Assembly: GCF_008373755.1 (NCBI RefSeq)
Contig: NZ_VUJV01000001.1
Location: 434,001 to 498,000 of the forward strand
Direction: 5' to 3'
DNA length: 64,000 nt
Source of the DNA: Nocardioides humilatus
GTDB lineage: Bacteria > Actinomycetota > Actinomycetes > Propionibacteriales > Nocardioidaceae
The notes below the pieces were generated by a model. The model was not told where the DNA came from and ran no database searches. It saw only the letters and a list, made by a program, of their open reading frames with translations. This document shows, piece by piece, positions 1-8,172 of the stretch. The stretch's first letter is position 1; the number at the start of each line of letters is the position of its first letter. The translations under genes and the position numbers were made by a program.

Positions 1-156
1 GCCGGCGCCTTCACCGTCGACAGCCTCGGCGGCGCCTTCGTCACCGGTCTCGACGGCGACTACCACAACGTCGTCGGCGTCAGCCTGCCTCTGCTGCGCG
101 ACCTGGTCATCGAGCTCGGCCACGAGTGGACCGAGCTGTGGTCACTCGACAGGTAG
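1..156 (+). CDS. maf: Maf family nucleotide pyrophosphatase, C-terminal fragment
   Basis: Only the last 51 codons are in the window; frame 1 is open from base 1 to the TAG at 154-156. The fragment contains GLDGDYHNVVGVSLPLLR, the end of the Maf/HAM1-type fold, where Maf proteins carry a G-x-x-x-N-V-x-G-L/I-P segment. Maf proteins are cytoplasmic nucleoside triphosphate pyrophosphatases acting on non-canonical or modified nucleotides and are linked to septum control. The 3' end overlaps the convergent acyl-CoA dehydrogenase by 15 bases. Maf also lies close to accA3 in mycobacteria, which supports the call. The N-terminal S-R-R motif lies outside the window. Confidence 0.85.
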   Translation, partial: AGAFTVDSLGGAFVTGLDGDYHNVVGVSLPLLRDLVIELGHEWTELWSLDR

Positions 157-1338
157 CCCCAGGCCGCGGGCGATGAGCATCCGCTGGACCTCGGAGGTGC
201 CTTCGCCGATCTCGAGGATCTTGGCGTCGCGGTAGAAGCGGGCGACGGCGTATTCCTCCATGAAGCCGTAGCCGCCGAAGACCTGGGTGGCGATGCGGGT
301 CGCGGTGACCGCCGACTCCGAGGAGTAGAGCTTGGCGATCGAGGCGGCGTGCTTGAAGTCCTTCATGGACGGGCCACCCGGGGTGTCCATCGCGTCCTTC
401 ATCGCGGCGGCCTTGTAGGTCAGCAGACGCGAGGCGTGGAGCATGACCTCGAGGTCGGCGATCTGGAAGGCGACGCCCTGCTTGCGACCGATCGGGCCGC
501 CGAAGGTCTGCCGCTCGCCGGCGTAGTCGACGCAGAGGTCGACGCAGGCCTGGATCAGGCCGACCGCAAGGGCGGCGATGGCCACCCGGCCGTCGTCGAG
601 GGTGGCGAGGAACTGGGCGTAGCCCCGACCGCGCTCGCCGAGCAGGTGGTCGACCGGGACGCGGCAGTCCTCGAAGGACAACGGGTGAGTGTCGGAGATG
701 TGCCAGCCGAGCTTGTCGTAGGCGGGCTCAGCAGTGAAGCCGGGCGTGCCGGCCGGGATGACGATCGCGGAGATCTCGGCGCTGCCGTCCTCGCGGGTGC
801 CGGTGCGGGCGGTCACGGTGACCACGGAGGTCATCGACGAGCCCGAGTTGGTGATGAACTGCTTCGAGCCGTTGACCACCCACTCGTCGCCGTCGATCAC
901 GGCCTTGGTGCGGGTCGCACCGGCGTCGGAGCCGGCGCCCGGCTCGGTGAGCCCGAAGGCGGCGAGCTTGCGTCCGGCCACGAGGTCGGGCAGGAAGGTC
1001 TGCTTCTGCTCTGCGGTGCCGTAGGTCAGGATCGGGTTGATCCCCAGGCCGACCCCGGCCTCGAGCGTGATGCCCATCGACTGGTCGACGCGGCCCAGCT
1101 CCTCGATGGCCAGGCAGAGCGACGTGAAGGGACCGTCCTCGGGAGCGAGTCCGGCGCCGCCGTACTCCTCCGGCGCGACGAGGCCGAAGAGGCCCAGGTC
1201 GCCCATCTGCTCGACGACATCGGTCGGGAAGTGGTGGTCCTTGTCCCACTGCGGCACGTGCGGCGCGATCGCGGACTCCGCGAAGTCGCGGACGGTACGG
1301 CGGAACTCCTCGTGCTCACGGGACAGCTCGAACGTCAT
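142..1338 (-). CDS. Acyl-CoA dehydrogenase
   Basis: FAD-dependent acyl-CoA dehydrogenase, 398 aa from the ATG at 1338, oxidising an acyl-CoA to the 2-enoyl-CoA and passing electrons to ETF. The N-terminal helical domain is followed by the FAD/substrate loop LTEPGAGSDAG (about residue 130). The C-terminal helical domain ends with EIGEGTSEVQRMLIAR, where the Glu of GEGT (about 379) is the expected catalytic base. An upstream in-frame ATG at 1347 lies inside a likely -10 hexamer (TACGAT, complement of 1346-1351), so 1338 is preferred and the mRNA is probably leaderless. A perfect palindrome at 1357-1380 covers the -35 region. Chain-length or branched-chain specificity cannot be told from the sequence. 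Confidence 0.93.
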   Translation of the reverse strand: MTFELSREHEEFRRTVRDFAESAIAPHVPQWDKDHHFPTDVVEQMGDLGLFGLVAPEEYGGAGLAPEDGPFTSLCLAIEELGRVDQSMGITLEAGVGLGINPILTYGTAEQKQTFLPDLVAGRKLAAFGLTEPGAGSDAGATRTKAVIDGDEWVVNGSKQFITNSGSSMTSVVTVTARTGTREDGSAEISAIVIPAGTPGFTAEPAYDKLGWHISDTHPLSFEDCRVPVDHLLGERGRGYAQFLATLDDGRVAIAALAVGLIQACVDLCVDYAGERQTFGGPIGRKQGVAFQIADLEVMLHASRLLTYKAAAMKDAMDTPGGPSMKDFKHAASIAKLYSSESAVTATRIATQVFGGYGFMEEYAVARFYRDAKILEIGEGTSEVQRMLIARGLGLPVE

Positions 1339-1356
1339 GCCGCGCATCGTAGCCCG

Positions 1357-1380
1357 CGAGGTTAACGTTTGTTAACCTCG
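1357..1380. promoter_or_regulatory. Perfect 24-bp operator palindrome upstream of acyl-CoA dehydrogenase
   Basis: Two perfect 10-base arms, CGAGGTTAAC and GTTAACCTCG, flank the spacer GTTT. It lies 5 bases upstream of the TACGAT -10 of the dehydrogenase gene, where a repressor would block RNA polymerase. Size, symmetry and AT-rich core fit a TetR-family operator, the class that usually controls acyl-CoA dehydrogenases in actinobacteria. The regulator gene is not in the window. A terminator for the upstream oxidoreductase gene is the alternative, but there is no T-tract. Confidence 0.75.
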
Positions 1381-1396
1381 GGCCGCCTTTCGAGCG

Positions 1397-2044
1397 TCAA
1401 CGCACCACTTTCCAGTTGAAGTACGGCGACCCGACGGCTCCCATGACCCGCAGCCATGCCGGCATCAGCCACTCGGTGCCCCGCGCCGTGGTGACGTCGC
1501 CGAGGTCGACGATGTCGGTGTGACCGAGCTCCGCCAGCAACCCCGCCACCACCTCTTTGGCAGCCGGATCGTCGCCCGACATGAAGACGGTGCCGGGGTC
1601 GGGGAGCCGGTCGGGGTGGGCCATCACGTCGGCAGTCATCGTGTTGAGCGACTTCACCACCAGTGCCGCCGGGTGCGCACGCTGGACCTGCTCGGCCATC
1701 GAGTCGTCCTGGGGGAAGGTGATGCGCGGCGGGAAGCCACCGGAGAAGTCCAGCCCGTTGGAGATGTCGAGCACGATCTTGCCGCCGAGGTCGCCCGCCT
1801 GGGCGAGGACCTCGAGCGTGGCGTCGCCGTTGGTGGCGTTGACCACCAGCGCGGCCAGCTCGGACGCGGCAGCGAAGGTCGCGAGCCCGACCTCGGGATG
1901 GTCGGCCTGCCAGGCGGCGTAGTCCTCCTTGGCGGCGGTGGCGGCCGGGTCGCGGGTGCCGATGGTGACCGTGTGGCCCAGCTCGGCGAAACGGGGGGCG
2001 AGGGTCCGACCGACGACGCCGGTGCCGAGGACTGCGATCTGCAT
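1397..2044 (-). CDS. NAD(P)-binding Rossmann oxidoreductase (F420-dependent NADP reductase-like)
   Basis: 215 aa. The N-terminus MQIAVLGTGVVGRTLA carries the GxGxxG dinucleotide-binding loop, followed by an NADP-type strand end (TIGTRDP). The layout matches the F420_oxidored/NADP oxidoreductase family, whose members move hydride between NADPH and F420 or another small substrate. The tail is VGSPYFNWKVVR. It is transcribed toward the acyl-CoA dehydrogenase gene but separated from it by 58 bases holding that gene's own operator. No Shine-Dalgarno is visible; TAGACA lies 6 bases before the ATG, a weak leaderless arrangement. Assignment to F420 itself is uncertain. Confidence 0.75.
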   Translation of the reverse strand: MQIAVLGTGVVGRTLAPRFAELGHTVTIGTRDPAATAAKEDYAAWQADHPEVGLATFAAASELAALVVNATNGDATLEVLAQAGDLGGKIVLDISNGLDFSGGFPPRITFPQDDSMAEQVQRAHPAALVVKSLNTMTADVMAHPDRLPDPGTVFMSGDDPAAKEVVAGLLAELGHTDIVDLGDVTTARGTEWLMPAWLRVMGAVGSPYFNWKVVR

Positions 2045-2124
2045 GTCTTGTGTCTACTCGCCAGTAGCAGTCCGGACAACGTCCGGAACTGAATGCCCGG
2101 TGAAAACCCCTCCCGAAGGACCCC

Positions 2125-2130
2125 TAGACT
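2125..2130 (+). promoter_or_regulatory. Candidate -10 (TAGACT) for acyl-CoA carboxylase alpha gene
   Basis: TAGACT matches the actinobacterial TANNNT consensus and sits 34 bases before the GTG at 2165, leaving a short leader that holds the GAGGAG ribosome binding site at 2151-2156. No strong -35 is seen. Confidence 0.4.
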
Positions 2131-2164
2131 GCCGGACGATCCGAGACGACGAGGAGATAGTCGC

Positions 2165-3952
2165 GTGCCCGAGATTAAGCCGTTGCAGAAGGTACTGATC
2201 GCCAACCGTGGTGAGATCGCGGTGCGGGTGATCCGTGCGTGCAAGGACGCGGGCATCGGCTCCGTGGCCGTCTACGCCGAGCCCGACCGCGACGCCCTGT
2301 TCGTCCGGCTCGCCGACGAGGCCTACAGCCTCAACGGCTCGACGCCCGGCGACTCCTACCTGGTGATCGACAAGATCATCGCGGTCGCCAAGGAGTCCGG
2401 CGCCGACTCGGTGCACCCGGGCTACGGCTTCCTCGCCGAGAACGCCCTCTTCGCGCAGGCGGTCATCGACGCCGGCCTGATCTGGATCGGCCCCTCCCCC
2501 GAGGCCATCGACGGCCTCGGCGACAAGGCGAAGGCCAAGCAGATCGCCCTCGCTGCCGGTGCGCCGCTCGCCCCGGGTCTCAAGGACCCGGTCAAGGACG
2601 CCGACGAGATCGTCGCCTTCGCCAAGGAGTACGGCCTCCCGGTCGCCATCAAGGCGGTCTTCGGCGGTGGCGGTCGCGGCCTCAAGGTCGCCCGCACCCT
2701 GGAGGAGATCCCCGAGCTCTTCGAGTCCGCCACCCGCGAGGCGATCAGCGCCTTCGGCCGCGGTGAGTGTCTGGTCGAGAAGTTCCTCGACAAGCCGCGC
2801 CACGTCGAGACCCAGTGCCTGGCCGACTCCCACGGCAACGTCGTGGTCGTCTCCACCCGCGACTGCTCGCTGCAGCGTCGCCACCAGAAGCTGGTCGAGG
2901 AGGCACCCGCGCCGTTCCTGACCGACGAGCAGAACCAGCGGCTCTACGAGTCCTCCAAGGCGATCCTGCGCGAGGCCGGCTACGTCGGCGCCGGCACGTG
3001 CGAGTTCCTCGTGGCCATCGACGGCACGATCTCCTTCCTCGAGGTCAACACCCGCCTCCAGGTCGAGCACTGTGTCTCCGAGGAGGTCACCGGCATCGAC
3101 CTGGTCCGCGAGATGTTCCGCATCGCGGCCGGCGAGGAGCTCGGCTACGACGACCCCGAGGTCCGCGGCCACTCGATCGAGTACCGGATCAACGCCGAGG
3201 ACGGCGGCAACAACTTTATGCCCGCCCCCGGCACGCTGACCGCCTGGAACCCGCCGCAGGGCCCCGGCGTTCGCGTCGACGGCGGCTACGAGAACGGCGA
3301 GACCGTCCCCGGCTCGTTCGACTCCCTCGTCGCCAAGCTGATCGTCACCGGCAAGGACCGCACCCAGGCCATCGAGCGCTCGCGCCGTGCCCTGGGCGAG
3401 TTCGAGGTCGACGGCATGCCGACCGCCATCACCTTCCACGAGGTCATCGTCAACGACCCCGCCTGGGTCGGAGCGTCCAACCCGTCCGGCGAGGGCTCCT
3501 TCGACGTCTACACGACGTGGATCGAGACCGACTTCGACAACCAGATCACCCCCTACGGCGGCGCAGCCGGCGAGGCTGAGGAAGCCGGCGAGCGGCAGAA
3601 GGTCGTCGTCGAGGTCGGTGGCAAGCGCCTCGAGGTCGTCCTCCCCGCCGGGCTCGGCGGCCTCTCGAGCGGCCCCGCGGCCGGAGCGAAGAAGCCGAAG
3701 CGTGCCGCGGGCAAGAAGGCCGGCGCCGCCGCGTCGGGCGACTCCGTCACCAGCCCCATGCAGGGCACCATCGTGAAGATCGCGGTCGAGGAGGGCCAGG
3801 AGGTCGCCGAGGGCGACGTCGTGGTCGTCATCGAGGCCATGAAGATGGAGCAGCCCCTCAAGGCCCACAAGGCCGGCACCGTGACCGGCCTCAAGGCCGA
3901 GGTCGGCGCCACCATCGGCAACGGCGAGGTCATCTGCGAGCTCAAGGACTGA
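2165..3952 (+). CDS. accA3: Acetyl/propionyl-CoA carboxylase alpha subunit (biotin carboxylase + BCCP)
   Basis: 595 aa from GTG 2165, chosen because GAGGAG lies 8 bases upstream and homologues start at [19 protein letters not shown]. It carboxylates biotin with ATP and bicarbonate and carries carboxybiotin to separate beta subunits (AccD) to make malonyl- or methylmalonyl-CoA. The order is: biotin carboxylase N-domain, ATP-grasp with a glycine-rich loop ([12 protein letters not shown]), C-domain with [10 protein letters not shown], an Ala/Lys-rich linker, then a biotinyl domain with EAMKMEQPL; the biotinylated Lys is about residue 560. The fused BC-BCCP form is the actinobacterial accA type. 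No accD is adjacent. A strong terminator follows at 3967. Confidence 0.95.
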   Translation: MPEIKPLQKVLIANRGEIAVRVIRACKDAGIGSVAVYAEPDRDALFVRLADEAYSLNGSTPGDSYLVIDKIIAVAKESGADSVHPGYGFLAENALFAQAVIDAGLIWIGPSPEAIDGLGDKAKAKQIALAAGAPLAPGLKDPVKDADEIVAFAKEYGLPVAIKAVFGGGGRGLKVARTLEEIPELFESATREAISAFGRGECLVEKFLDKPRHVETQCLADSHGNVVVVSTRDCSLQRRHQKLVEEAPAPFLTDEQNQRLYESSKAILREAGYVGAGTCEFLVAIDGTISFLEVNTRLQVEHCVSEEVTGIDLVREMFRIAAGEELGYDDPEVRGHSIEYRINAEDGGNNFMPAPGTLTAWNPPQGPGVRVDGGYENGETVPGSFDSLVAKLIVTGKDRTQAIERSRRALGEFEVDGMPTAITFHEVIVNDPAWVGASNPSGEGSFDVYTTWIETDFDNQITPYGGAAGEAEEAGERQKVVVEVGGKRLEVVLPAGLGGLSSGPAAGAKKPKRAAGKKAGAAASGDSVTSPMQGTIVKIAVEEGQEVAEGDVVVVIEAMKMEQPLKAHKAGTVTGLKAEVGATIGNGEVICELKD

Positions 3953-3966
3953 GCTCCACCAGCAGC

Positions 3967-4012
3967 ACGACGGCCCGGCCCCTGATCGAGGGGCCGGGCC
4001 GTCGTACTTTTA
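3967..4012 (+). terminator. Rho-independent terminator after carboxylase gene
   Basis: A perfect 16-bp GC-rich stem (arms 3967-3982 and 3990-4005, 7-base loop) is followed by ACTTTTAGG. It lies between the carboxylase and the convergent secreted-protein gene and may work in both directions. Confidence 0.9.
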
Positions 4013-4045
4013 GGGCGTCAGCCCTGGTTGATCAGCCTGGGTCGA

Positions 4046-4582
4046 TCAGCCTCGGGCGAGCCAGGGCGTGAAGGAGTGCGCCTGGCCCAGCCAGTCGCGA
4101 GAGGCGAAGGCGGGGCCGCTCACCCGGATCGCGACCCGGACCTCGTCCGGGTTGCCGATCGCGCCGCGGGAGATCACGAACGTCGCGGTGTCTGCGGCGT
4201 AGTCGACGTCGAGGGAGTAGCTCCCCTCGACCGGCTCGCCCCAGGTCTCGGGCCGGAATGCCTCGACCTCGATGAGCTGGTAGTCCGTGCCCTCAGTGAA
4301 GCCGGCGACGAAGGCGTACTCCGGACCCGGGTCCTCGGAGTCGGTGTCGATGAAGACCACGCCGCCCGAGCCCGACGAAGGGGCGCGGCGGAGGTTGTCG
4401 TGGGTGGTCTCGATGACCAGCTTGTGCGCGCGGTGGTCGACCGACGCCGCGAACAGGTCCGAGCCGTGCGGTGAGTCGTTGGGGTCGTCGATACCGAACA
4501 GCTCGGCGTTGGCCGGGCCGGCGAGGCCGACGGTGAAGGCAGCGGCCGACAGGGCGGCGGCGGTGCGGGCGATCTTGTTCAT
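4046..4582 (-). CDS. Secreted protein of unknown function
   Basis: 178 aa from ATG 4582, with AGGAGAG a few bases upstream. The reading frame is open further upstream, but that extension has no support. The N-terminus MNKIARTAAALSAAAFTVGLAGPANA is a classical Sec signal peptide with an A-x-A cleavage site. The mature part is acidic, rich in beta-like stretches, and contains VIETTHDNLRR and GVVFIDTDSEDPGPEY. I do not recognise a family. It lies directly upstream (4675) of the RTX genes in reverse orientation order and is transcribed toward the carboxylase terminator. Confidence 0.75.
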   Translation of the reverse strand: MNKIARTAAALSAAAFTVGLAGPANAELFGIDDPNDSPHGSDLFAASVDHRAHKLVIETTHDNLRRAPSSGSGGVVFIDTDSEDPGPEYAFVAGFTEGTDYQLIEVEAFRPETWGEPVEGSYSLDVDYAADTATFVISRGAIGNPDEVRVAIRVSGPAFASRDWLGQAHSFTPWLARG

Positions 4583-4674
4583 GGGGGGTCTCTCCTGCTG
4601 GTAGCGGTCGCCCTGTCGGGCCGCGCCCGATCGGGCACAGACAAGAGACGCAAGCTCCAAGAAATTGGTTGCAA

Positions 4675-5574
4675 TCAACGATTGCGATCGCAGCTGCTGA
4701 CCTCAATGGAGACGCAGATGAGAGGAGCAGCTCGCGACCCTCCATCGGCGTAGTCGTATCCGGCCCCACCATCGACGAAGCTCGACCTGTCCCCGGGCGC
4801 GTACGCATAGTCGGATCCGCCGTAGAGCCGCGCTCGCAGGCTGCCGTCGACCGCGGTCACCCCCTCGTGGCCGTTGGTGCCTCGGTACACCCAGTCGTGA
4901 TTGCCGAAGAGATACGTCTCCTCCCAGCCGCTGTAACGCCCGACCGGCCCAGCGCCGACGCGGATCTCCGCGGTGCGTTGGCTCAGCAGCATCGCAGCAG
5001 TGCCGGTCGAGTCGTCGACGTGCAGGATGCCCTCGTCCCTTCCGTCACCGCCGACGAAAGACATCGGGACGTCGGGAACGGTCTCGACCCCGATCACGTC
5101 GTCGCCGGGGCCTCCGTTGACGGTCCCTCCGACCGGAAGCTTGATGCCGTCGTCCCTGTCGTCGCCCGGACCGTAGAAGATCTGAAGGTAGCCCTCGGCG
5201 TCGTCCCACGCCTCGAAGTGGTCGGCGCCGCGACCGAGCCGGACGATGTCGTCGCCGCGCCCGCCGATTACAACGTCATCGCCGTCTCCGCCGATGAACA
5301 CGTCATCCCCGCCCAGATCGGACGAGGCGTCTTCACCAGAGTTGCCGCAGACCGTGTCGTTCCCGAGAAACGAGTAGATTTCGTCGTCTCCCGACAACCC
5401 GACGATCACGTCGTCCCCGTCGGTCCCCCAGATGAAATCGTCATTCTGCGTGCCCACGATCGTCGCCTCGATCCCATTGCACAGCCGGGCGGGCACCGCC
5501 GTGCTTGCAGGCGCCGCGGCACCCAAACCGACGATGAGGCACGCCGAGGCGCCCCCACGCAAGAATCTCCCCAC
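4675..5574 (-). CDS. Short secreted RTX-type calcium-binding protein 1
   Basis: 299 aa from GTG 5574; the open frame reaches 5913, but signal-peptide logic (VGRFLRGGASACLIVGLG then AAAPAST) places the start at 5574. The mature protein opens with LCNGIEATIVGT, continues with RTX nonapeptides such as GGDGDDVVI and GGRGDDIVR, then a non-RTX section with YSGWEETYLFGNHDWVYRG, and ends with an RTX remnant and a C-terminal Cys pair (LICVSIEVSSC). Four cysteines frame the calcium-binding roll. The GWE-L-G-H-W-Y-GT section is shared with the gene at 6000-6866, so the two are paralogues. Export is presumably by Sec. Function unknown. Confidence 0.75.
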   Translation of the reverse strand: MGRFLRGGASACLIVGLGAAAPASTAVPARLCNGIEATIVGTQNDDFIWGTDGDDVIVGLSGDDEIYSFLGNDTVCGNSGEDASSDLGGDDVFIGGDGDDVVIGGRGDDIVRLGRGADHFEAWDDAEGYLQIFYGPGDDRDDGIKLPVGGTVNGGPGDDVIGVETVPDVPMSFVGGDGRDEGILHVDDSTGTAAMLLSQRTAEIRVGAGPVGRYSGWEETYLFGNHDWVYRGTNGHEGVTAVDGSLRARLYGGSDYAYAPGDRSSFVDGGAGYDYADGGSRAAPLICVSIEVSSCDRNR

Positions 5575-5634
5575 TTCGTACCCCCGTGCTCGTCGAACCA
5601 GGGTAGGACGACGCCAGCATTCCCGCCGGAGGTC

Positions 5635-5640
5635 TAGGTT
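5635..5640 (+). promoter_or_regulatory. Candidate -10 (TAGGTT) for leaderless PemK-like gene
   Basis: TAGGTT is followed by 6 bases and the GTG start codon at 5647, the leaderless spacing seen at many genes in this window. There is no Shine-Dalgarno between them. Confidence 0.5.
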
Positions 5641-5646
5641 TTCGAC

Positions 5647-6042
5647 GTGACCGACTACCACCCCGTGGCTGATGGCAGACCGGATCCCGGCGAGGTGTGC
5701 TGGGCCTGGGTGCCGTATGAGGACGACCCGAGCCAGGGCAAGGACCGCCCGGTCCTCGTGATCGCCGTCCACCCCGCCGACGGGGCTGGCGGCGAGCGCG
5801 CGGTCGCCTGCCTGGTCATGACCAGCAAGGACCACGACCGCGACGCCGCCCAGGAGGCCTCGGCCGGACGCCACTGGATGGACGTCGGCACGGGGGCCTG
5901 GGATCGCGAGCACCGCCCCAGCGAGGTCCGCCTCGATCGGTTGGTGACCCTTCGCGAGTCAGACGTACGGCGAGAGGGAGCCGCGCTCGACCCCGAGATC
6001 TACGACAGGGTGCTCGCAGCCCGCGGCCAGCTCCTGGGCTGA
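5647..6042 (+). CDS. PemK/MazF-like protein
   Basis: 131 aa from GTG 5647. The N-terminal motif PDPGEVCWAWVPYEDD, followed by KDRPVLVIAV and ACLVMTSKDHD, matches the PemK/MazF fold, in which the first beta strands and the K-x-R-P loop build the RNA-cleaving or dimer surface. The C-terminal part ends EIYDRVLAARGQLLG. Classical MazF toxins are ribosome-independent endoribonucleases paired with an upstream antitoxin; no antitoxin gene is adjacent here, so this may be a solitary actinobacterial PemK-like protein and not an active toxin. It overlaps the 3' end of the convergent RTX gene by 43 bases. Confidence 0.75.
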   Translation: MTDYHPVADGRPDPGEVCWAWVPYEDDPSQGKDRPVLVIAVHPADGAGGERAVACLVMTSKDHDRDAAQEASAGRHWMDVGTGAWDREHRPSEVRLDRLVTLRESDVRREGAALDPEIYDRVLAARGQLLG

Positions 6043-6866
6043 CGCAGGACCGGACGCACGCCCGGGGGCGTGACGGTCTGCTCGCAGTCGCCCCACTCGG
6101 TCTCGGCGCAGGCGTTGGCGCCGCCGATCACGGCAGCGACGTCGCGCCGTCCGTCACCCCCGTTGACGATGTCGTCACCGCCGCCGGCCGACACGACGTC
6201 GTTGCCGCCGTAGGTCGACGCCGAGAGGTGGCCGCCGATCGCGATCACGCTGTCCGGGGCATCGGTGCCGACGTAGGTCCAGGCGTGGTCGCCCTTGAGC
6301 CAGACCAGCTCCCAACCGCTGATGCCGCCCGGGGCGTGGTCGGGCTCGGGGCCGAGGATCAGCTGCTGCTCGGCCTGGTCGACCAGCACCGGCTCGGTGC
6401 CCGTGATCGTGAGCGTGAGCAGGTCGAGACCCTCGTCGCCGATCAGGGTGACGGGGGCGTCGGAGCTGGTGGTGAGGTCGACGGTCTCGTCACCGGGACC
6501 CCCGTAGACCTGGTCACCACCAGCGACGCTGGTCACCCAGTCGTTGCCCAGGTCGCCGAAGACGAGGTCGGCGCCGTCGCCGGTGAAGATCTTGTCGTCG
6601 CCCGCTCCCCCGCAGATGACGTCGTTGTCGCCGTAGGCGCGGATGGTGTCGTTGCCGCCCCGGCCGACGATGACGTCGATCCCCGCGGTGCCCTCGATGG
6701 TGTCGGCGCGGTCAGTGCCGATGATCGTCGCCGAGAGGCCCTGGCAGGTGTTGTCGGCCGCAGCGAGCTGCGCGCCACGCTCGCGTCCGGACACGCCGAA
6801 GAACGTGGCGAGCACCGCCAGGCCCAGCAGCGCCGCCACGGCTGCGAGCATCGCGCGTCCGCGCAT
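6000..6866 (-). CDS. Short secreted/membrane-anchored RTX-type protein 2
   Basis: 288 aa from ATG 6866, with GAGGAGG just upstream. The N-terminus MRGRAMLAAVAALLGLAVLATFFGV is a signal peptide or anchor. The mature region starts TCQGLSATIIGT, then RTX nonapeptides (GRGGNDTIR, CGGAGDDKI), a central section with ISGWELVWLKGDHAWTYVGT homologous to the gene at 4675-5574, and a final RTX stretch. Cysteines at CQG, ICGG and the C-terminal C-x6-C repeat the four-Cys frame of the other RTX proteins. The last about 25 residues run beyond the Cys pair and overlap the PemK-like gene on the other strand. Confidence 0.78.
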   Translation of the reverse strand: MRGRAMLAAVAALLGLAVLATFFGVSGRERGAQLAAADNTCQGLSATIIGTDRADTIEGTAGIDVIVGRGGNDTIRAYGDNDVICGGAGDDKIFTGDGADLVFGDLGNDWVTSVAGGDQVYGGPGDETVDLTTSSDAPVTLIGDEGLDLLTLTITGTEPVLVDQAEQQLILGPEPDHAPGGISGWELVWLKGDHAWTYVGTDAPDSVIAIGGHLSASTYGGNDVVSAGGGDDIVNGGDGRRDVAAVIGGANACAETEWGDCEQTVTPPGVRPVLRQPRSWPRAASTLS

Positions 6867-6936
6867 CGTGCCTCCTCAGCGTCCGAGCGTACGGCGGCAC
6901 ACTGACGCCGCTGCCGCGAAACGCCGAGGAGCGCCG

Positions 6937-8130
6937 CTATGCCTCGCAGCCCGCCTTGACCTCGGTGACGCACACGTCGCCCCCGGTGCCGCCCTCGCCG
7001 ATGTCGAAACCATGGTCGCCGATCAGCAGGTCGTTGCCACCCTTGCCGCGCAGCCGGTCGTCGCCGCCGTTGCCGCGCAGGAAGTCCGATTGGTTGGTGC
7101 CGGTCAGGGTGTCGTCGTGCTTGGTGCCGGCCAGCACCTCGATGCTCTCGATCGTCACCGACCGGTTGCCCCACGTCGCCTTGCCCGAGCCGAGGCTCGC
7201 GGTGACGCCGCGGCGCACCTTCTCGAACGTGATGATGTCGGCGCCGGCCTCGCCATAGGCGTGGCCCCCGCCCTTCGAGAGCACCTGGAAGAGGTCCTTG
7301 CCGACGCTGCCGCGCGACGTGCCGCCGCGCATGACGAAACGGTCGTCGCCCTTCTCGCCGAGCGCGAGACCGGTGCGCTTGACGATGAAGATGTCGTCGC
7401 CCACGCCACCGTGCGCGACGCCGGAGGAGATCCGGAGCAGGTCGTCGCCACCCTTGCCGAAGATCTGGTCGTCACCGCCGCCGCCGGCGAGGTCGTCGAA
7501 GTCGGCGCCACCGTTGATGACGTCGGCCAGCTTGCTGCCCTCGAAGCGCTCGACGTGGCCGATCGCGTCAGTGCCGTTACCGGTGACCGCACCGTTGGGC
7601 CAGTTGGCAGTGACCGGGTTGGGAGCCTCCCGGTAGCTCACGACGTCCTTGCCGGTGCCACCGGTGATCTGGTCGTCGCCCAGGAACTCGAGGATCACGT
7701 CGAAGCCGCCACCGCCACGGACCAGGTCGTTGCCGTCTTCGGCGCGAAGCAGGTCGTTGCCGCTGCCGCCGCGGACCTCGTCGTCACCGTCGAACCCCCA
7801 GATCTTGTCGTTACCGGCTCCGCCGTCGAGCAGGTCGTTGCCGACGCCACCGTGGAGCTCGTCGTCGCCGCCACCACCGCAGACGACGTCGTCGCCCGAC
7901 CGACCGAAGAACTTGTCGTCGCCGTTACCGAGCAGCACGACGTCGGCGAGCGCCGTGCCGTGGAGGTCGTCAGGACCGTCGGTGCCGACGATGGTGGGGA
8001 CCTGCCCCTGACACGTCTCCTGCGCGTGAGCAGGCGCGGCGGCGAGCGCCGGAGCCAGGGTCAGGGCGGGGGCAAGCAGGGTCAGGGCGAGTACGTGACG
8101 CATGCCCGGGCTAACGAGACGAACTGTCAT
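6937..8130 (-). CDS. Secreted RTX-type calcium-binding protein 3
   Basis: 397 aa from ATG 8130; a second ATG at 8103 gives MRHVLALTLLAPALTLAPALA, an equally good signal peptide, and may be the real start. The mature protein opens ETCQGQVPTIVGTDGPDDLHG and has two RTX blocks of nonapeptides (GGGGDDELH, GGVGNDLLD, GGAGNDKIW) separated by a section with SYREAPNPVTANW and VERFEGS, the same kind of insertion found in the large paralogues at 33-51 kb. It ends with DVCVTEVKAGCEA. It is predicted to fold as calcium-stabilised beta-rolls outside the cell. No enzyme domain is visible. Confidence 0.8.
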   Translation of the reverse strand: MTVRLVSPGMRHVLALTLLAPALTLAPALAAAPAHAQETCQGQVPTIVGTDGPDDLHGTALADVVLLGNGDDKFFGRSGDDVVCGGGGDDELHGGVGNDLLDGGAGNDKIWGFDGDDEVRGGSGNDLLRAEDGNDLVRGGGGFDVILEFLGDDQITGGTGKDVVSYREAPNPVTANWPNGAVTGNGTDAIGHVERFEGSKLADVINGGADFDDLAGGGGDDQIFGKGGDDLLRISSGVAHGGVGDDIFIVKRTGLALGEKGDDRFVMRGGTSRGSVGKDLFQVLSKGGGHAYGEAGADIITFEKVRRGVTASLGSGKATWGNRSVTIESIEVLAGTKHDDTLTGTNQSDFLRGNGGDDRLRGKGGNDLLIGDHGFDIGEGGTGGDVCVTEVKAGCEA

Positions 8131-8172
8131 GGGTGCCGACCAATCTCTCGACTCTTACAACGTGAGACGCCC

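Noticed and set aside
2054-3868. 604-codon open frame antisense to the carboxylase gene
   Set aside because: Product is low-complexity Gly/Asp/Leu-rich with no domain; the frame is open because of strong GC bias at third positions of the real gene, which has clear BC and BCCP motifs.
4583-4678. Upstream extension of the secreted protein to ATG 4678
   Set aside because: The extension lacks support and would bury the clear signal peptide; AGGAGAG precedes ATG 4582.
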